From contig WRHO01000006.1 of the NCBI GenBank assembly GCA_009783205.1, forward strand, positions 1-64,000: a stretch of 64,000 nucleotides of DNA, given 5' to 3'. The notes below the pieces were generated by a model. That model was not told where the DNA came from, made no database searches, and saw nothing but the letters and a program-made list of their open reading frames with translations. Origin of the DNA: Oscillospiraceae bacterium. GTDB lineage: Bacteria > Bacillota > Clostridia > Oscillospirales > Ruminococcaceae. The translations under genes were made by a program, and so were the position numbers. Of this stretch, positions 1-9,001 are shown in pieces. The number at the start of each line of letters is the position of its first letter. The stretch's first letter is position 1.

Positions 1-1365
1 AGCGGAAATTCCAGCGTTTCTCTGGCGCACGCGTACGCGACCCGCGCGAAACTTTCCGGCGCCGAAAATCCGGACGCGGCTCTGGCGGACCTGGATAAAG
101 CTGCGGAGCTGAACCCCGCCGAGAGAGAAAAATACCTGCACGCCCGGCTGGAGCTTCTTCTTTCGGAGGGGAAAAATGAGGCGGCCGGCGGGATTATCGA
201 CGATCTGATTCAGAAAGCCGTTCAGGATGAAGACACGGAAACGGTCACGGAACTGAAACGTCTGAAAGTCGTTTTTCTTATGGACCAGGAGTTATTCGCG
301 GAGGCGCTGGCGGTGATCCAGGAAGTCCTGGCGGAAAATCCGGAGGAAGAGGACTTTTTGCAGCTTCAGACGCGGGTTCTGGTAATGCTGAAGCGGTATG
401 AGGAACTGCTGCCGACGCTCGGGAAATTAATCGACAAAGCGGCGCTTGACACCAGCCTGTACGTCCTCCGCGGCACGACGCTTTACACGCTGAACCGGTA
501 TGAGGAGGCTCTGGCGGATTTCGAAAAAGCGGCCGTGCTCTCCGCCGGGAATAAGGACACGCTGGCCATGAAATGGATGGCCATGACGAAAACCGGGAAG
601 ACGGACGACGCGATTCAGGAAGTTCGCGGCCTGCTGAAAATGGACCCGAATAATTTTCCGCTCGCGCTTCAGGAGGTGGAACTTTATCTCCACGCGGAAA
701 GATATAAGGACGTCATGACCCGGCTGGCGGAAATGGAAAAAAAGTTTCTGCCGGAAGAATCGCCGGCGGTGGTGCCTGGCCCCGAAAAAATCGCCGGAAC
801 GAAAACGGTGGACCCGAAATCCGTGGGCGTGCCGGCGGATGACGATCTTCCCGGTCTGGATGATCTTCCCGGACTTCCGGATGAAGACACTCCGCGGGAG
901 ACGAAAAAATCGGCGTCCGATTCCAGGAAAAATCAGGCCGGGACGCTCTACACGCTGCGTGCCAGCGTTTATTTACAGGGCGGGATGCACCAGGCGGCGG
1001 CTGCGGATTATGAAAAAGCGCTGGCGGCGGCTCCCGAAAACGCGCTGGTTCTGAATAATCTCGCCTGGCTGTACGCCACGTCTCCGGAGGCAGCGGTGCG
1101 AAACGCTGCCCGGGCGCTGGAGCTGGCCGTGAAAGCGTGTGAGCTGACGGATTATGAGGAACCCGGATACCTCAGCACGCTGGCGGCGGCGTACGCCGAG
1201 CAGGGAGATTTCGAGAATGCCATGAAGTGGATTCAGAAAAGTCTGGAAATCTGCGGCGACGATTCCGACATCCGAGCGTCTCTGGAAAAAGAGAAAAAGT
1301 CTTATGAAAAAAAGGAGCCGATACGGGAGAAAGAGGAGAAGGCGGACCTGAGCTTTTTGAAATAA
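1..1365 (+). CDS. TPR-repeat protein, 5' end outside the window
   Basis: The frame is open from base 1, so the ATG at 280 in the ORF track is internal and the gene is 5'-partial. The product is a chain of tetratricopeptide repeats, helix pairs used for protein-protein contacts, with an acidic low-complexity segment near the middle containing repeated DDLPGL. The C-terminal block (ALELAVKACELTDYEEPGYL, then LAAAYAEQGDFENAMKW) resembles the TPR ends of planctomycete proteins as I remember them. Base composition is clearly GC-rich, unlike everything after about 1.56 kb. The specific function cannot be told. It probably does not belong to the same genome as the rest of the window (see the junction entry). 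Confidence 0.75.
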   Translation, partial: SGNSSVSLAHAYATRAKLSGAENPDAALADLDKAAELNPAEREKYLHARLELLLSEGKNEAAGGIIDDLIQKAVQDEDTETVTELKRLKVVFLMDQELFAEALAVIQEVLAENPEEEDFLQLQTRVLVMLKRYEELLPTLGKLIDKAALDTSLYVLRGTTLYTLNRYEEALADFEKAAVLSAGNKDTLAMKWMAMTKTGKTDDAIQEVRGLLKMDPNNFPLALQEVELYLHAERYKDVMTRLAEMEKKFLPEESPAVVPGPEKIAGTKTVDPKSVGVPADDDLPGLDDLPGLPDEDTPRETKKSASDSRKNQAGTLYTLRASVYLQGGMHQAAAADYEKALAAAPENALVLNNLAWLYATSPEAAVRNAARALELAVKACELTDYEEPGYLSTLAAAYAEQGDFENAMKWIQKSLEICGDDSDIRASLEKEKKSYEKKEPIREKEEKADLSFLK

Positions 1366-1370
1366 TGCGT

Positions 1371-1413
1371 AATGCGGAATTAATTCCGAATTCCGCATTC
1401 CGAATTCCGCATT
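1371..1413. repeat. AATGCGGAATT palindromic repeat
   Basis: AATGCGGAATT and AATTCCGCATT form an 11-bp hairpin directly after the TPR stop codon, followed by one more CCGAATTCCGCATTA unit. It lies between two convergent reading frames (TPR and Maf) and could act as a bidirectional terminator. Short repeats of this kind are often scattered in intergenic DNA. Confidence 0.6.
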
Positions 1414-1560
1414 AACTCCCCCAGCCTCTCCACCGGCAGGCCGACGACGTTCGTTTCGCTGCCGGAAATCACGCGCAGCCAGTCGTTTCCGTCCTGATAT
1501 CCGAACGCCCCGGCTTTTCCCTCCCAGAGGCCGGTGGCGAGGTAATCTTCGAGCATTTCT
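1380..1560 (-). pseudogene. Maf-type nucleotide pyrophosphatase, C-terminal fragment
   Basis: The last ~50 codons of ORF 1380..1889 read EDYLATGLWEGKAGAFGYQD and then SETNVVGLPVERL. These are the hallmark C-terminal motifs of Maf/YhdE house-cleaning pyrophosphatases, which hydrolyse non-canonical nucleoside triphosphates. The N-terminal three quarters, including the usual SxSPRR start, are absent. The sequence upstream in frame is an unrelated secreted protein. The GC-rich composition matches the TPR gene, so both belong to the foreign end of the contig. The last residues run into the palindromic repeat. Confidence 0.75.
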
Positions 1561-1580
1561 TCCGAAATTGACTCAACATT
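1545..1580. other. Probable chimeric junction between two genomes
   Basis: Base composition, codon usage and protein family all change within about 30 bases. Left of it are planctomycete-like TPR and Maf sequences. Right of it is the AT-richer clostridial DNA that makes up the rest of the window. The join happens to stay in frame (VESISEEM|LEDYLATG), so the ORF track shows one 169-residue protein. No mobile-element ends or repeats are visible at the join. A metagenome assembly error is more likely than a real fusion. Confidence 0.7.
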
Positions 1581-1889
1581 CGTCATCACTGTTTCAGGTT
1601 GAATCGCCAACTCGGCACTCAAGTCATCTTCAATAATCTCAATTTCATCGACGGAAAAACCTATTTCTCGCTCTGTTTCTTGTTCAACTGCTTCTTGGTC
1701 GATGTCTTGTGACCAAATCCAAACAGGGATTCTATCCTCAGAACTTGCGGTATCCAACACTCCTTGCAATTCAGGTGTAATTTTGCTTTCCCATTCATTG
1801 TTTTCCGCAACAGGAGCGGACGCACCAACAGATAACATTAATGAAAAAGCTAAAGTCAACGATAATGCTCTTTTTCTCAAACTTCTCAT
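1561..1889 (-). CDS. Secreted protein, N-terminal part only
   Basis: This starts with a clear signal peptide (MRSLRKRALS, a hydrophobic stretch, then ASA). A conserved-looking segment follows (ITPELQGVLDTASSEDRIPV, then WIWSQDIDQEAVE) of a kind I recall from large secreted, often dockerin-bearing proteins of gut Clostridia. After about 112 residues the frame runs into the unrelated Maf C-terminus, so the true C-terminus is missing from this contig. Function unknown. It reads in the same direction as, and lies just downstream of, the dockerin-like gene 1917..2732. Confidence 0.6.
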
Positions 1890-1916
1890 GCTTTACTTCC
1901 TTTCGTTTTTTCAAAT

Positions 1917-2732
1917 TTATCTATAACGTGAACCATAAGGCAACGTAGTCACGTTATACGATATTAGATTTTCAATATCGTCAAGAACATCACTATCCAC
2001 TTCAATCAACAATAAACTTGTAGTTTCCCAAGGGTCTGTAAAACCGGGATTAAAAACTGCTGAAGACACAATTAACTGATTCTCGAAAACAAAAACTGCC
2101 TCTATGTCAATTTCTTCCATTCTAACTCTGCTATCGTGATATACTATTATAGCACGATTGATAAAATAATTTTCATCGAATTCATCAGAATAACTTTCAC
2201 GATAATAAAGGTAAGGCGTATCTTCAAAAATTGATACAAATTCATCACGTGTTCTTGCAAGATATAATTCAATAGCATAAGGATATTTGTTATTTGCCAT
2301 AGAACTCGAAGTATAATCACCAATAACCCTAAACTCAACTTCTTCAGCCTCTTGAGGGATAGACGCAATAGGGCTTATAACCTCTGAAACAAAATGTGGC
2401 TCGGTCACTGGTGGTTCAGTCACTGGCGGTTCGGTCACTGGCGGCTCAACTATACTCTCCCCCATCACCATCTTATCCCCAATCCCGACAAGTCCGCGCA
2501 ACACGAGTAGCCCGTCCCCGATGTCGAGCTTTTCATTCTTGTTGAAGTCATGCGTCGCGACTGTTGCCACGTTCGGCAGCTTCACACACTCACGCAGAAC
2601 CGCCAACGCGTCATCCATAGTGGCGTATTGGGGTTTATCAGTTTCAGTAGTTGCGCCGACCATGAATGACATTGCGATTGCGGCAGTAAGCAAAATTGCT
2701 GTTAATTTTTTTGGAATGCACATATAATTCAT
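1917..2732 (-). CDS. Secreted protein with degenerate dockerin-like segment
   Basis: A 271-residue exported protein. Residues 1-28 form a signal peptide. Residues ~35-85 contain one recognisable dockerin-type calcium loop (DFNKNEKLDIGDGLLVLRGL) preceded by a degenerate partner (ATMDDALAVLRECVKLP) without the acidic ligands. Three PPVTE repeats make a short linker. The remaining ~150 residues form a globular domain I do not recognise. A decayed relative of its C-terminal end (LLLIEVDSD) lies at 9892..10104. With a single intact loop, classical cohesin binding is doubtful. It has its own sigma-A type promoter 110-135 bases upstream. Confidence 0.7.
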   Translation of the reverse strand: MNYMCIPKKLTAILLTAAIAMSFMVGATTETDKPQYATMDDALAVLRECVKLPNVATVATHDFNKNEKLDIGDGLLVLRGLVGIGDKMVMGESIVEPPVTEPPVTEPPVTEPHFVSEVISPIASIPQEAEEVEFRVIGDYTSSSMANNKYPYAIELYLARTRDEFVSIFEDTPYLYYRESYSDEFDENYFINRAIIVYHDSRVRMEEIDIEAVFVFENQLIVSSAVFNPGFTDPWETTSLLLIEVDSDVLDDIENLISYNVTTLPYGSRYR

Positions 2733-2838
2733 GTTAATTCTCCATTAAAAAAATTCATTTTGATAACAATGATTAAGTATGTTATAAAAAGTGAAATATG
2801 GTTTACACCAAGTTCTTTATCTTACTTATCACACATTT

Positions 2839-2867
2839 ATTATATGATAAATTATTCAGTTTGTCAA
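2839..2867 (-). promoter_or_regulatory. Sigma-A type promoter for the dockerin-like gene
   Basis: On the minus strand TTGACA and TATAAT are separated by exactly 17 bases, both perfect consensus. It points toward ORF 1917..2732, leaving a leader of about 100 bases. Confidence 0.75.
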
Positions 2868-2919
2868 CACATATTTATCAAATTATTATTTTTTGTAGAC
2901 ACTCACAAAATTGATAACT

Positions 2920-2945
2920 AAATTGCACATATCGTTGTGCAATTT
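2920..2945. repeat. 10-bp inverted repeat AAATTGCACA/TGTGCAATTT
   Basis: A perfect 10-bp stem with a 6-base loop lies between the divergently read dockerin-like gene and the insertion sequence. It has no uridine tract of terminator quality. It could be a protein-binding site or the remains of an older insertion. Confidence 0.45.
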
Positions 2946-2991
2946 AACTGCATCGCATCGACTGGTAATAATTGTATTTACAAAATTAGTC

Positions 2992-4182
2992 CACGTTCGT
3001 TTCATAAATTCTTTACACAATCCCATATAAAGTGTATAATGGTCATATGGGGGTACAGATATATGACTAAAATACATTCAAAATTTGCAATCATTGAAGA
3101 CTGGCGTAACCAAAGCTATGTCAAGCACAATCTAAGCGATATTTTAATTCTGATAATGGGAGCTGTGATAAGCGGAATAACCGAGCTTGCAGAAATGATG
3201 GAGTATTTCGAGAATAAAATCGACTTTTTTACAGAACATTTCGGCATAACGGCATATCCGTCAAAACCTACAATCAGCCGCTTTCTAAGCGTGATTGACG
3301 GAGAAAAAGTCGGTCAAATAATTATTCAAATAATGGTTGAAAGTGTTGATGAACTCGGTGATATAATTTCTGTTGACGGAAAAACCATGCGAAGCACTGT
3401 CAAAAAAGATAAGCCCAATTCCGCACTTCAAATACTGTCCGCTTACGCCGTTGAAAGCGGCATTGTTATCGGGCAAGAAGCGATTTCCAATGAAGATAAA
3501 ACAAACGAAATCCCGGTTTTTAGGGAAATGCTCGAATTTATGAATATCAAAGGCAAAACGATTACCGGCGATGCCATGCACTGTCAAAAAGAAACCTGTG
3601 CGAAAATTATTGCCGGCGGTGGTGATTACGTGTTCGGACTTAAAGGCAACCAAAGCGGAACACTTGAAGATGTCAGCTTGTTTTTTAAGGATAAAATCAA
3701 CAACAATGAGATTGCTAAATTTCACACAATCGAACAAAACGGCGGCAGAATCGAAAAAAGAATTTGTGCTGTAAGCACCGCTTTAGACGGTCTTCATCAT
3801 GCCGGAGAATGGGCAGGACTCCGTTCAATTATCGCTGTCAAACGAAAATTTATAGTCGGCGAAAAAACATCAGAAGAAATAAATTATTACATTTCAAGCC
3901 GCGACACAACTGCTGAAGAGTTTTTGAAAATTATCCGGGCACATTGGCGAATTGAGAGTGTGCACTGGTGTCTTGGCGTTATTTGGAATGAGGATGATTC
4001 CGGGATTATTTCGGAAAACGGCAATAAACCCATCAACGCATTTCGCAAATTGGCTTTGCTTGCACACAAAAAATATATTGCAAAACAGACAAAAAAACGC
4101 AGTATTAAGGGAAATGTCTTCGCTTCCTTACTAAATGATGAGGTTTTGCTGGGCGTTATTAGATATTTATGAAACGAACGTG
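2992..4182 (+). mobile_element. ISAs1-type insertion sequence, apparently complete
   Basis: It is bounded by perfect 17-bp inverted repeats CACGTTCGTTTCATAAA (2992-3008) and its complement (4166-4182). It is flanked by a 9-bp target duplication with one mismatch: AAATTAGTC at 2983-2991 and AAATTCGTC at 4183-4191. The single transposase gene fills it and its stop codon lies inside the right repeat. A 1.2-kb length and 8-10 bp duplications fit the ISAs1 family. The near-perfect ends suggest recent, possibly still active, insertion. Confidence 0.85.
3063..4172 (+). CDS. ISAs1 family transposase
   Basis: A 369-residue DDE transposase of the ISAs1 / H-repeat-associated type, which moves the surrounding element by cut and paste. 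Family motifs are visible in order: the N-terminal SDILILIMGAVISG block, PSKPTISRFL, the catalytic-site region SVDGKTMRST, ITGDAMHCQK with the second aspartate, YVFGLKGNQ, and IRAHWRIESVHWCLGVIWNEDDS with the catalytic glutamate. The ORF track starts at 2937, but the codons before 3063 lie outside or across the left inverted repeat, so the ATG at 3063 (MTKIHSKF) is the realistic start. It appears intact. Confidence 0.9.
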   Translation: MTKIHSKFAIIEDWRNQSYVKHNLSDILILIMGAVISGITELAEMMEYFENKIDFFTEHFGITAYPSKPTISRFLSVIDGEKVGQIIIQIMVESVDELGDIISVDGKTMRSTVKKDKPNSALQILSAYAVESGIVIGQEAISNEDKTNEIPVFREMLEFMNIKGKTITGDAMHCQKETCAKIIAGGGDYVFGLKGNQSGTLEDVSLFFKDKINNNEIAKFHTIEQNGGRIEKRICAVSTALDGLHHAGEWAGLRSIIAVKRKFIVGEKTSEEINYYISSRDTTAEEFLKIIRAHWRIESVHWCLGVIWNEDDSGIISENGNKPINAFRKLALLAHKKYIAKQTKKRSIKGNVFASLLNDEVLLGVIRYL

Positions 4183-4223
4183 AAATTCGTCTATTAGTGT
4201 AAAATTTTAGTAGGCAAAGCAAA

Positions 4224-4249
4224 AGGAGAAGCGGCGCACCACTTCTCCT
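4224..4249 (-). terminator. AGGAGAAG/CTTCTCCT hairpin
   Basis: A perfect 8-bp inverted repeat with a 10-base loop, followed on the minus strand by TTTTGC. It lies downstream of the transposase remnant 4267..4398, so it may be that element's terminator or its end. Confidence 0.45.
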
Positions 4250-4266
4250 AAAACATACAAAAACCG

Positions 4267-4398
4267 TCAATAATGAGATTGAAAGACTCCATTATGAAAG
4301 TCTGTCGGCAAGGGGCTCGAAAGACCAACGCATAATTTTTCAGAGAAATTTGTTAAACCCCGTTTCAATTGCCCGGAAAGTGTGGTATACTGATTCAT
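4267..4398 (-). pseudogene. Transposase N-terminal remnant
   Basis: A 43-codon reading frame too short for the ORF track. It begins MNQYTTLSGQLKRGLTNFSE, which I recognise as the start of a widespread Firmicute DDE transposase of the IS4-like group (full length several hundred residues). An AAAGGAG ribosome site and a consensus promoter are still present, but after about 30 codons the frame leaves the family and stops. It is a leftover of an insertion sequence, and its arrival probably cut the recombinase 4489..4956. Confidence 0.55.
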
Positions 4399-4445
4399 GA
4401 CGAAACTCCTTTTTGTGGTTTTTGATTGGTGGTGTTACAATTCCA

Positions 4446-4474
4446 ATTATACCACTTCTTGTGAGTTTTGTCAC
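4446..4474 (-). promoter_or_regulatory. Promoter of the transposase remnant
   Basis: GTGACA and TATAAT with a 17-base spacer on the minus strand, about 50 bases upstream of the remnant's start codon. Confidence 0.55.
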
Positions 4475-4488
4475 TATTTATGCCGTTT

Positions 4489-4956
4489 TTAGGTTTGAAA
4501 AATGGGGAAAGTCAAGATACTCGACATGATTGTTAGTCGAAGCTCGCTGTCGGCATGGAGAGTGTTGATGTTGTCAGATTGGAACAGAACTCCTACTCCT
4601 GCGACTAATAAGTCCTGTGTATATTTGATACTGTCGAGGGTGTTGCGGCTGAATCGGCTGATTTCTTTGGTAACGATGAAATCAAACTTGCCGAGTTTCG
4701 CGTCGTTAATCATTTTCAGAAACGACTCGCGTTTGTTCACGCTTGTCCCGCTTAGTCCCTCGTCGATATAACCCTCAACGTAAGTCCAGTTAGGGGTGTT
4801 TTGTATAAATTCGCTGTAATACTTAACCTGTGCGGACAGGGAATGAAGTTGTTCGTCCTTGTCGGTACTGACGCGGGCGTAGTAGGTGACTCGTAATGGT
4901 ATGTCGTAGACGCTTTTACCTACGTTGAGTTGATTGCGAATATTGTATAAGTCCAT
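4489..4956 (-). pseudogene. Large serine recombinase, truncated to its catalytic domain
   Basis: The product covers the N-terminal resolvase domain of large serine recombinases: YARVSTDKDEQLHSLSAQ with the nucleophilic serine, YIDEGLSGTS, FDFIVTKEISRFSRN with the active-site arginines, and SDNINTLHADSELRLTIMSS. It then ends within eight codons (LTFPIFQT), where intact relatives continue for 300-400 residues with recombinase and zinc-ribbon domains. It cannot be a functional integrase. The ORF track begins at 5019, but the start at 4956 (MDLYNIRNQL) has an AAGAGG site. It suggests that an integrative element once resided here. Confidence 0.8.
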
Positions 4957-4990
4957 AATAATAACCTCTTGGCAAACTGTCTTTTGTTTC

Positions 4991-5019
4991 ATTATACTAA
5001 AAACAAGACTAAAAGTCAA
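4991..5019 (-). promoter_or_regulatory. Promoter of the truncated serine recombinase
   Basis: TTGACT, 17 bases, TATAAT on the minus strand, about 35 bases upstream of the recombinase start at 4956. Confidence 0.75.
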
Positions 5020-5117
5020 GAGGTTAGAAAATAATTATCTGCGGATAATGTCATGTAGTTCATTGACGACAATCAAAATAACTCGTGAGATATAGTGTCA
5101 ATATCCATAAATAGCTC

Positions 5118-5146
5118 TTGACATTTACATGAGTATGTGCTATACT
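5118..5146 (+). promoter_or_regulatory. Promoter of the DUF4143 ATPase gene
   Basis: TTGACA, 17-base spacer, TATACT on the plus strand, ending 30 bases before the start codon at 5177. Confidence 0.8.
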
Positions 5147-5176
5147 AAGCAAAACATCGGAAAGGGGAGCGAATCT

Positions 5177-6472
5177 ATGTATCGGAAAATAACACGTTTT
5201 TTGGAAGAATGGAAGAATAGCGCGTATCGTAAACCACTGATTGTTCAAGGCACAAGACAGGTTGGTAAAACTTATTCCATACTTGAATTTGGGCGTAACC
5301 ACTATGAGAACGTGGCATATTTCAATTTTGAACGAAATAAAAAGCTGAAAGAAGTGTTCGACGATGACATCAGTCCCGACTACCTCATTCCGTTGCTTTC
5401 ACATATTTTGGGTCAGACGATTGTTAAAGAAAAAACCTTGATTGTGTTTGATGAAGTACAGATTTGTGAACGTGCGTTGACTTCTTTGAAATATTTCTGT
5501 GAGGAAGCACCGGAATATCACATCATTGTGGCAGGGAGTTTGCTCGGCGTTGCTGTTAATCGTGAGGAGTTCTCTTTCCCGGTCGGTAAGGTAGACATGA
5601 AAACAATGTATCCGATGGATATAGAAGAATTTCTTATTGCTATGGGACAGGAAGACTTGACAAAGAAAATTCGGAATTGTTACAAGTCGGAATCGCCTAT
5701 GCCGTCTGTTTTGCACGATTCGGCTATGCAGTGTTATCGGCAATATCTTGTTGTCGGCGGTATGCCGGAGTGTGTTTTGCAGTTCGCACAAACGGGAGAT
5801 TATATTCTCATTCGCAATATTCAAACAACGATTTTAGCGAATTATCTTGATGATATGAGCAAGTATAACCAACAAAACGAAATCAAAAAAACGCGGCTCA
5901 CTTATAACAACATCACGGTTCAGCTTTCTAAAAAAAATACGCGGTTTCAATATAAGCTGATTAAATTGGGCGGACGTGCCAGAGAATTCGAGAACGCGAT
6001 TGAATGGCTGTGTTTATCCGGGATTGTTTCGCAGGTTCATAAGGTTGAACGTCCTCACAAACCGCTTGATAACAATAAAGATATTGACGCTTTCAAAATT
6101 TACGTGTCTGATTTGGGATTGCTCTGTGCTAAAAAAGAATTAGTGGCCGGTGATGTCCTTTATATGTCTGATGCGCTTGAATATTTCAAAGGAGGAATGT
6201 CTGAAAATTATGTCAATCTCCACTTGACAATGAACGGTTATACCACTTACTATTGGGAATCCGACCGCGGCGCGGAGGTGGATTTTGTTATTCAGTGCGA
6301 CGGCGAAATTATACCCGTTGAAGTAAAGAGCGCGGACAATACACAGGCAAAGAGTTTGAAGGTGTATATCGAAACGTATAAGCCTAAGTACGCTGTAAAG
6401 CTGTCCGCTAAGAATTTCGGGTTCTCTGACGGTAAAAAAATCATTCCGCTGTATGCGGTGTTTGTTTTGTAG
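5177..6472 (+). CDS. AAA_14 / DUF4143 family ATPase
   Basis: A 431-residue P-loop ATPase with the common two-part layout. The N-terminal AAA domain has Walker A GTRQVGKT and Walker B LIVFDEVQ, and a sensor-like IIVAGS. The C-terminal DUF4143 domain carries EVDFVIQ and IIPVEVKSA, which looks like a PD-(D/E)XK nuclease-like fold core. The family is very common in Clostridia and Bacteroidetes, often in mobile regions, and its role is not settled. The track start at 5129 precedes the ribosome site. AGGGGAG followed by ATG at 5177 (MYRKITRF) is preferred. A strong promoter lies immediately upstream. Confidence 0.85.
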   Translation: MYRKITRFLEEWKNSAYRKPLIVQGTRQVGKTYSILEFGRNHYENVAYFNFERNKKLKEVFDDDISPDYLIPLLSHILGQTIVKEKTLIVFDEVQICERALTSLKYFCEEAPEYHIIVAGSLLGVAVNREEFSFPVGKVDMKTMYPMDIEEFLIAMGQEDLTKKIRNCYKSESPMPSVLHDSAMQCYRQYLVVGGMPECVLQFAQTGDYILIRNIQTTILANYLDDMSKYNQQNEIKKTRLTYNNITVQLSKKNTRFQYKLIKLGGRAREFENAIEWLCLSGIVSQVHKVERPHKPLDNNKDIDAFKIYVSDLGLLCAKKELVAGDVLYMSDALEYFKGGMSENYVNLHLTMNGYTTYYWESDRGAEVDFVIQCDGEIIPVEVKSADNTQAKSLKVYIETYKPKYAVKLSAKNFGFSDGKKIIPLYAVFVL

Positions 6473-6576
6473 AAGTAAAACAAGAGATAAGCCCAAAGGG
6501 CGGGCTTTGCTTGTCCGACGGGCGAATCTTGACGTTTTGTAGATTAAAAAGCATTCATTACAGAAAGAGGTGTTTT

Positions 6577-6885
6577 ATGAGCGGTGGGTTTTGGAATTAC
6601 GAAGATCGGAGTTTAATTTATCTTGCTGATGAATTACGGCGTGAAATTGCTAAGAGCCGTATAAAACAGGGATATGCGAATTATTCAGATGCGTTCATCA
6701 AGGAAATGAGCTGCGTTTATAATTCTACACGCGGATTGGTAGCAAGACTTCGCCGCATGGATTGGGTTTTATCGGGCGATGACGGCGAATCCGATTACAA
6801 GCCGCGTTTAGCGAAGGATATGGCAGAAATTGAATATGATGACCCTGCAAAAGATATAAAGTGGCTTGAAAGCCTCGAAAATTAA
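6577..6885 (+). CDS. Small hypothetical protein, 102 residues
   Basis: The ATG at 6577 (MSGGFWNYEDRSL) is preceded by AAAGAGGTG at good spacing, so the 22 extra residues in the track are not used. The protein begins with the SGG-F/W-NY signature seen in a loose group of small hypothetical proteins. It is charged, has no membrane segment, and ends in an acidic tail. It follows the DUF4143 gene by 104 bases with no terminator, so it may be co-transcribed. Function unknown. Confidence 0.6.
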   Translation: MSGGFWNYEDRSLIYLADELRREIAKSRIKQGYANYSDAFIKEMSCVYNSTRGLVARLRRMDWVLSGDDGESDYKPRLAKDMAEIEYDDPAKDIKWLESLEN

Positions 6886-6940
6886 AATAAATTTTCCAGT
6901 TTTTCGGTTTTTGAAAGCTAACCACTTCACCAAATTAAAG

Positions 6941-6976
6941 CCCCCTCAAGTCCGCTTTGTAAACGTCTTTGAGGGG
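6941..6976 (-). terminator. Intrinsic terminator of tRNA-Ser
   Basis: CCCCCTCAAAG pairs with CTTGAGGGGG, followed on the minus strand by CTTTAATTT. It ends four bases from the tRNA 3' end. Confidence 0.65.
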
Positions 6977-6980
6977 GTTA

Positions 6981-7069
6981 CGCGAAGGGAGGGATTCGAA
7001 CCCTCGGTGGGGTATAAGCCCACATACGATTTCCAATCGTACGCCTTAGACCAACTCAGCCACCTTCGC
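6981..7069 (-). tRNA. tRNA-Ser(GGA)
   Basis: The minus strand folds into a class II tRNA of 89 bases. The acceptor is GCGAAGG/CCTTCGC with discriminator G. The D-arm starts TGGCTGAG, the anticodon arm is ACGATTGGAAATCGT with anticodon GGA, there is a long variable arm, and the T-arm contains GGTTCGAATCC. CCA is not encoded. The serine identity follows from the anticodon and long variable arm. Confidence 0.93.
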
Positions 7070-7078
7070 CTAAAAATG

Positions 7079-7137
7079 GGACAAATTGTATATGTGATTT
7101 CCAATCGTGCGCCTTAGACCAGCTCAGCCACCTGTCC
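7079..7137 (-). pseudogene. Decayed half copy of tRNA-Ser(GGA)
   Basis: Directly upstream of the tRNA a second sequence repeats its 5' half almost exactly: GTGGCTGAG, GGTCTAAGGCG and the anticodon arm CACGATTGGAAATC. The variable arm and T-arm are missing. The 3' TTTGTCC could still pair with the 5' GGACAGG. It cannot fold as a normal tRNA and is probably a tandem duplicate reduced by deletion. Confidence 0.7.
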
Positions 7138-7242
7138 AATAACCGTATATAATTAACTATAACATAATATCAGATTTTTATACAGTTGTCAACCCTAAAA
7201 AATGAAAAAACGCGAAAAATCCGCAATAACCGTAAAATAGAT

Positions 7243-7596
7243 TCACCGTTCATTATAAATCCGCTCAAAAAGCTCATCAAGCCTTTTGTTTTCGCCAATC
7301 AACGAAAGATACCCAAATAAAGCCTCTAACCCGGTAGCCATTCTGTATTCGTGAACGGTAGCCGACTTAGGAACCTGTGAATTAGCGTTGCGCCCCCGTC
7401 GTAAAATGTCGGCTTCTTCATCAGATAAAAGCGGTTCAATAATTGCCGCTCCTTTCGCCTGAAACGATGCGCGGACTTTTGAAACCGAAGCCGAATGTAG
7501 TTTTCTTACCGACAAATTTGAATCCGAAACGACAATTCTGCGAACTAAAACCTCATAAACCGCATCCCCGTAAAAAGCCAACGCAATAGGGTTCAT
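7243..7596 (-). CDS. mrnC: Mini-ribonuclease 3
   Basis: A 117-residue RNase III-like endonuclease without a double-strand RNA-binding domain. In Firmicutes it matures 23S rRNA ends. Family motifs are present: LAFYGDAVYEVLVR with the catalytic acidic residue, the LH-S block, DILRRGRNA, and ATGLEALFGYLSL. MrnC usually sits next to cysS or rlmB. Here it is last in the rplU-rpmA-obgE unit, 52 bases after obgE, so its expression is probably tied to ribosome synthesis. Confidence 0.88.
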   Translation of the reverse strand: MNPIALAFYGDAVYEVLVRRIVVSDSNLSVRKLHSASVSKVRASFQAKGAAIIEPLLSDEEADILRRGRNANSQVPKSATVHEYRMATGLEALFGYLSLIGENKRLDELFERIYNER

Positions 7597-7648
7597 TTTC
7601 TTAGCCTTTTCTCTTGTAATAAAGAATCCCCCCTTGTTAAACTATTTC

Positions 7649-8986
<1,338 letters not shown>

Positions 8987-9001
8987 TTAAAACTGTCCTA
9001 A

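Noticed and set aside
1380-1889. A single 169-residue secreted Maf-like protein
   Set aside because: Two unrelated protein parts with different base composition meet in the middle; treated as a chimeric junction.
5177-6885. A defence or toxin-antitoxin pair made of the DUF4143 ATPase and the small following gene
   Set aside because: Adjacent position is the only argument; neither sequence shows toxin or defence signatures.
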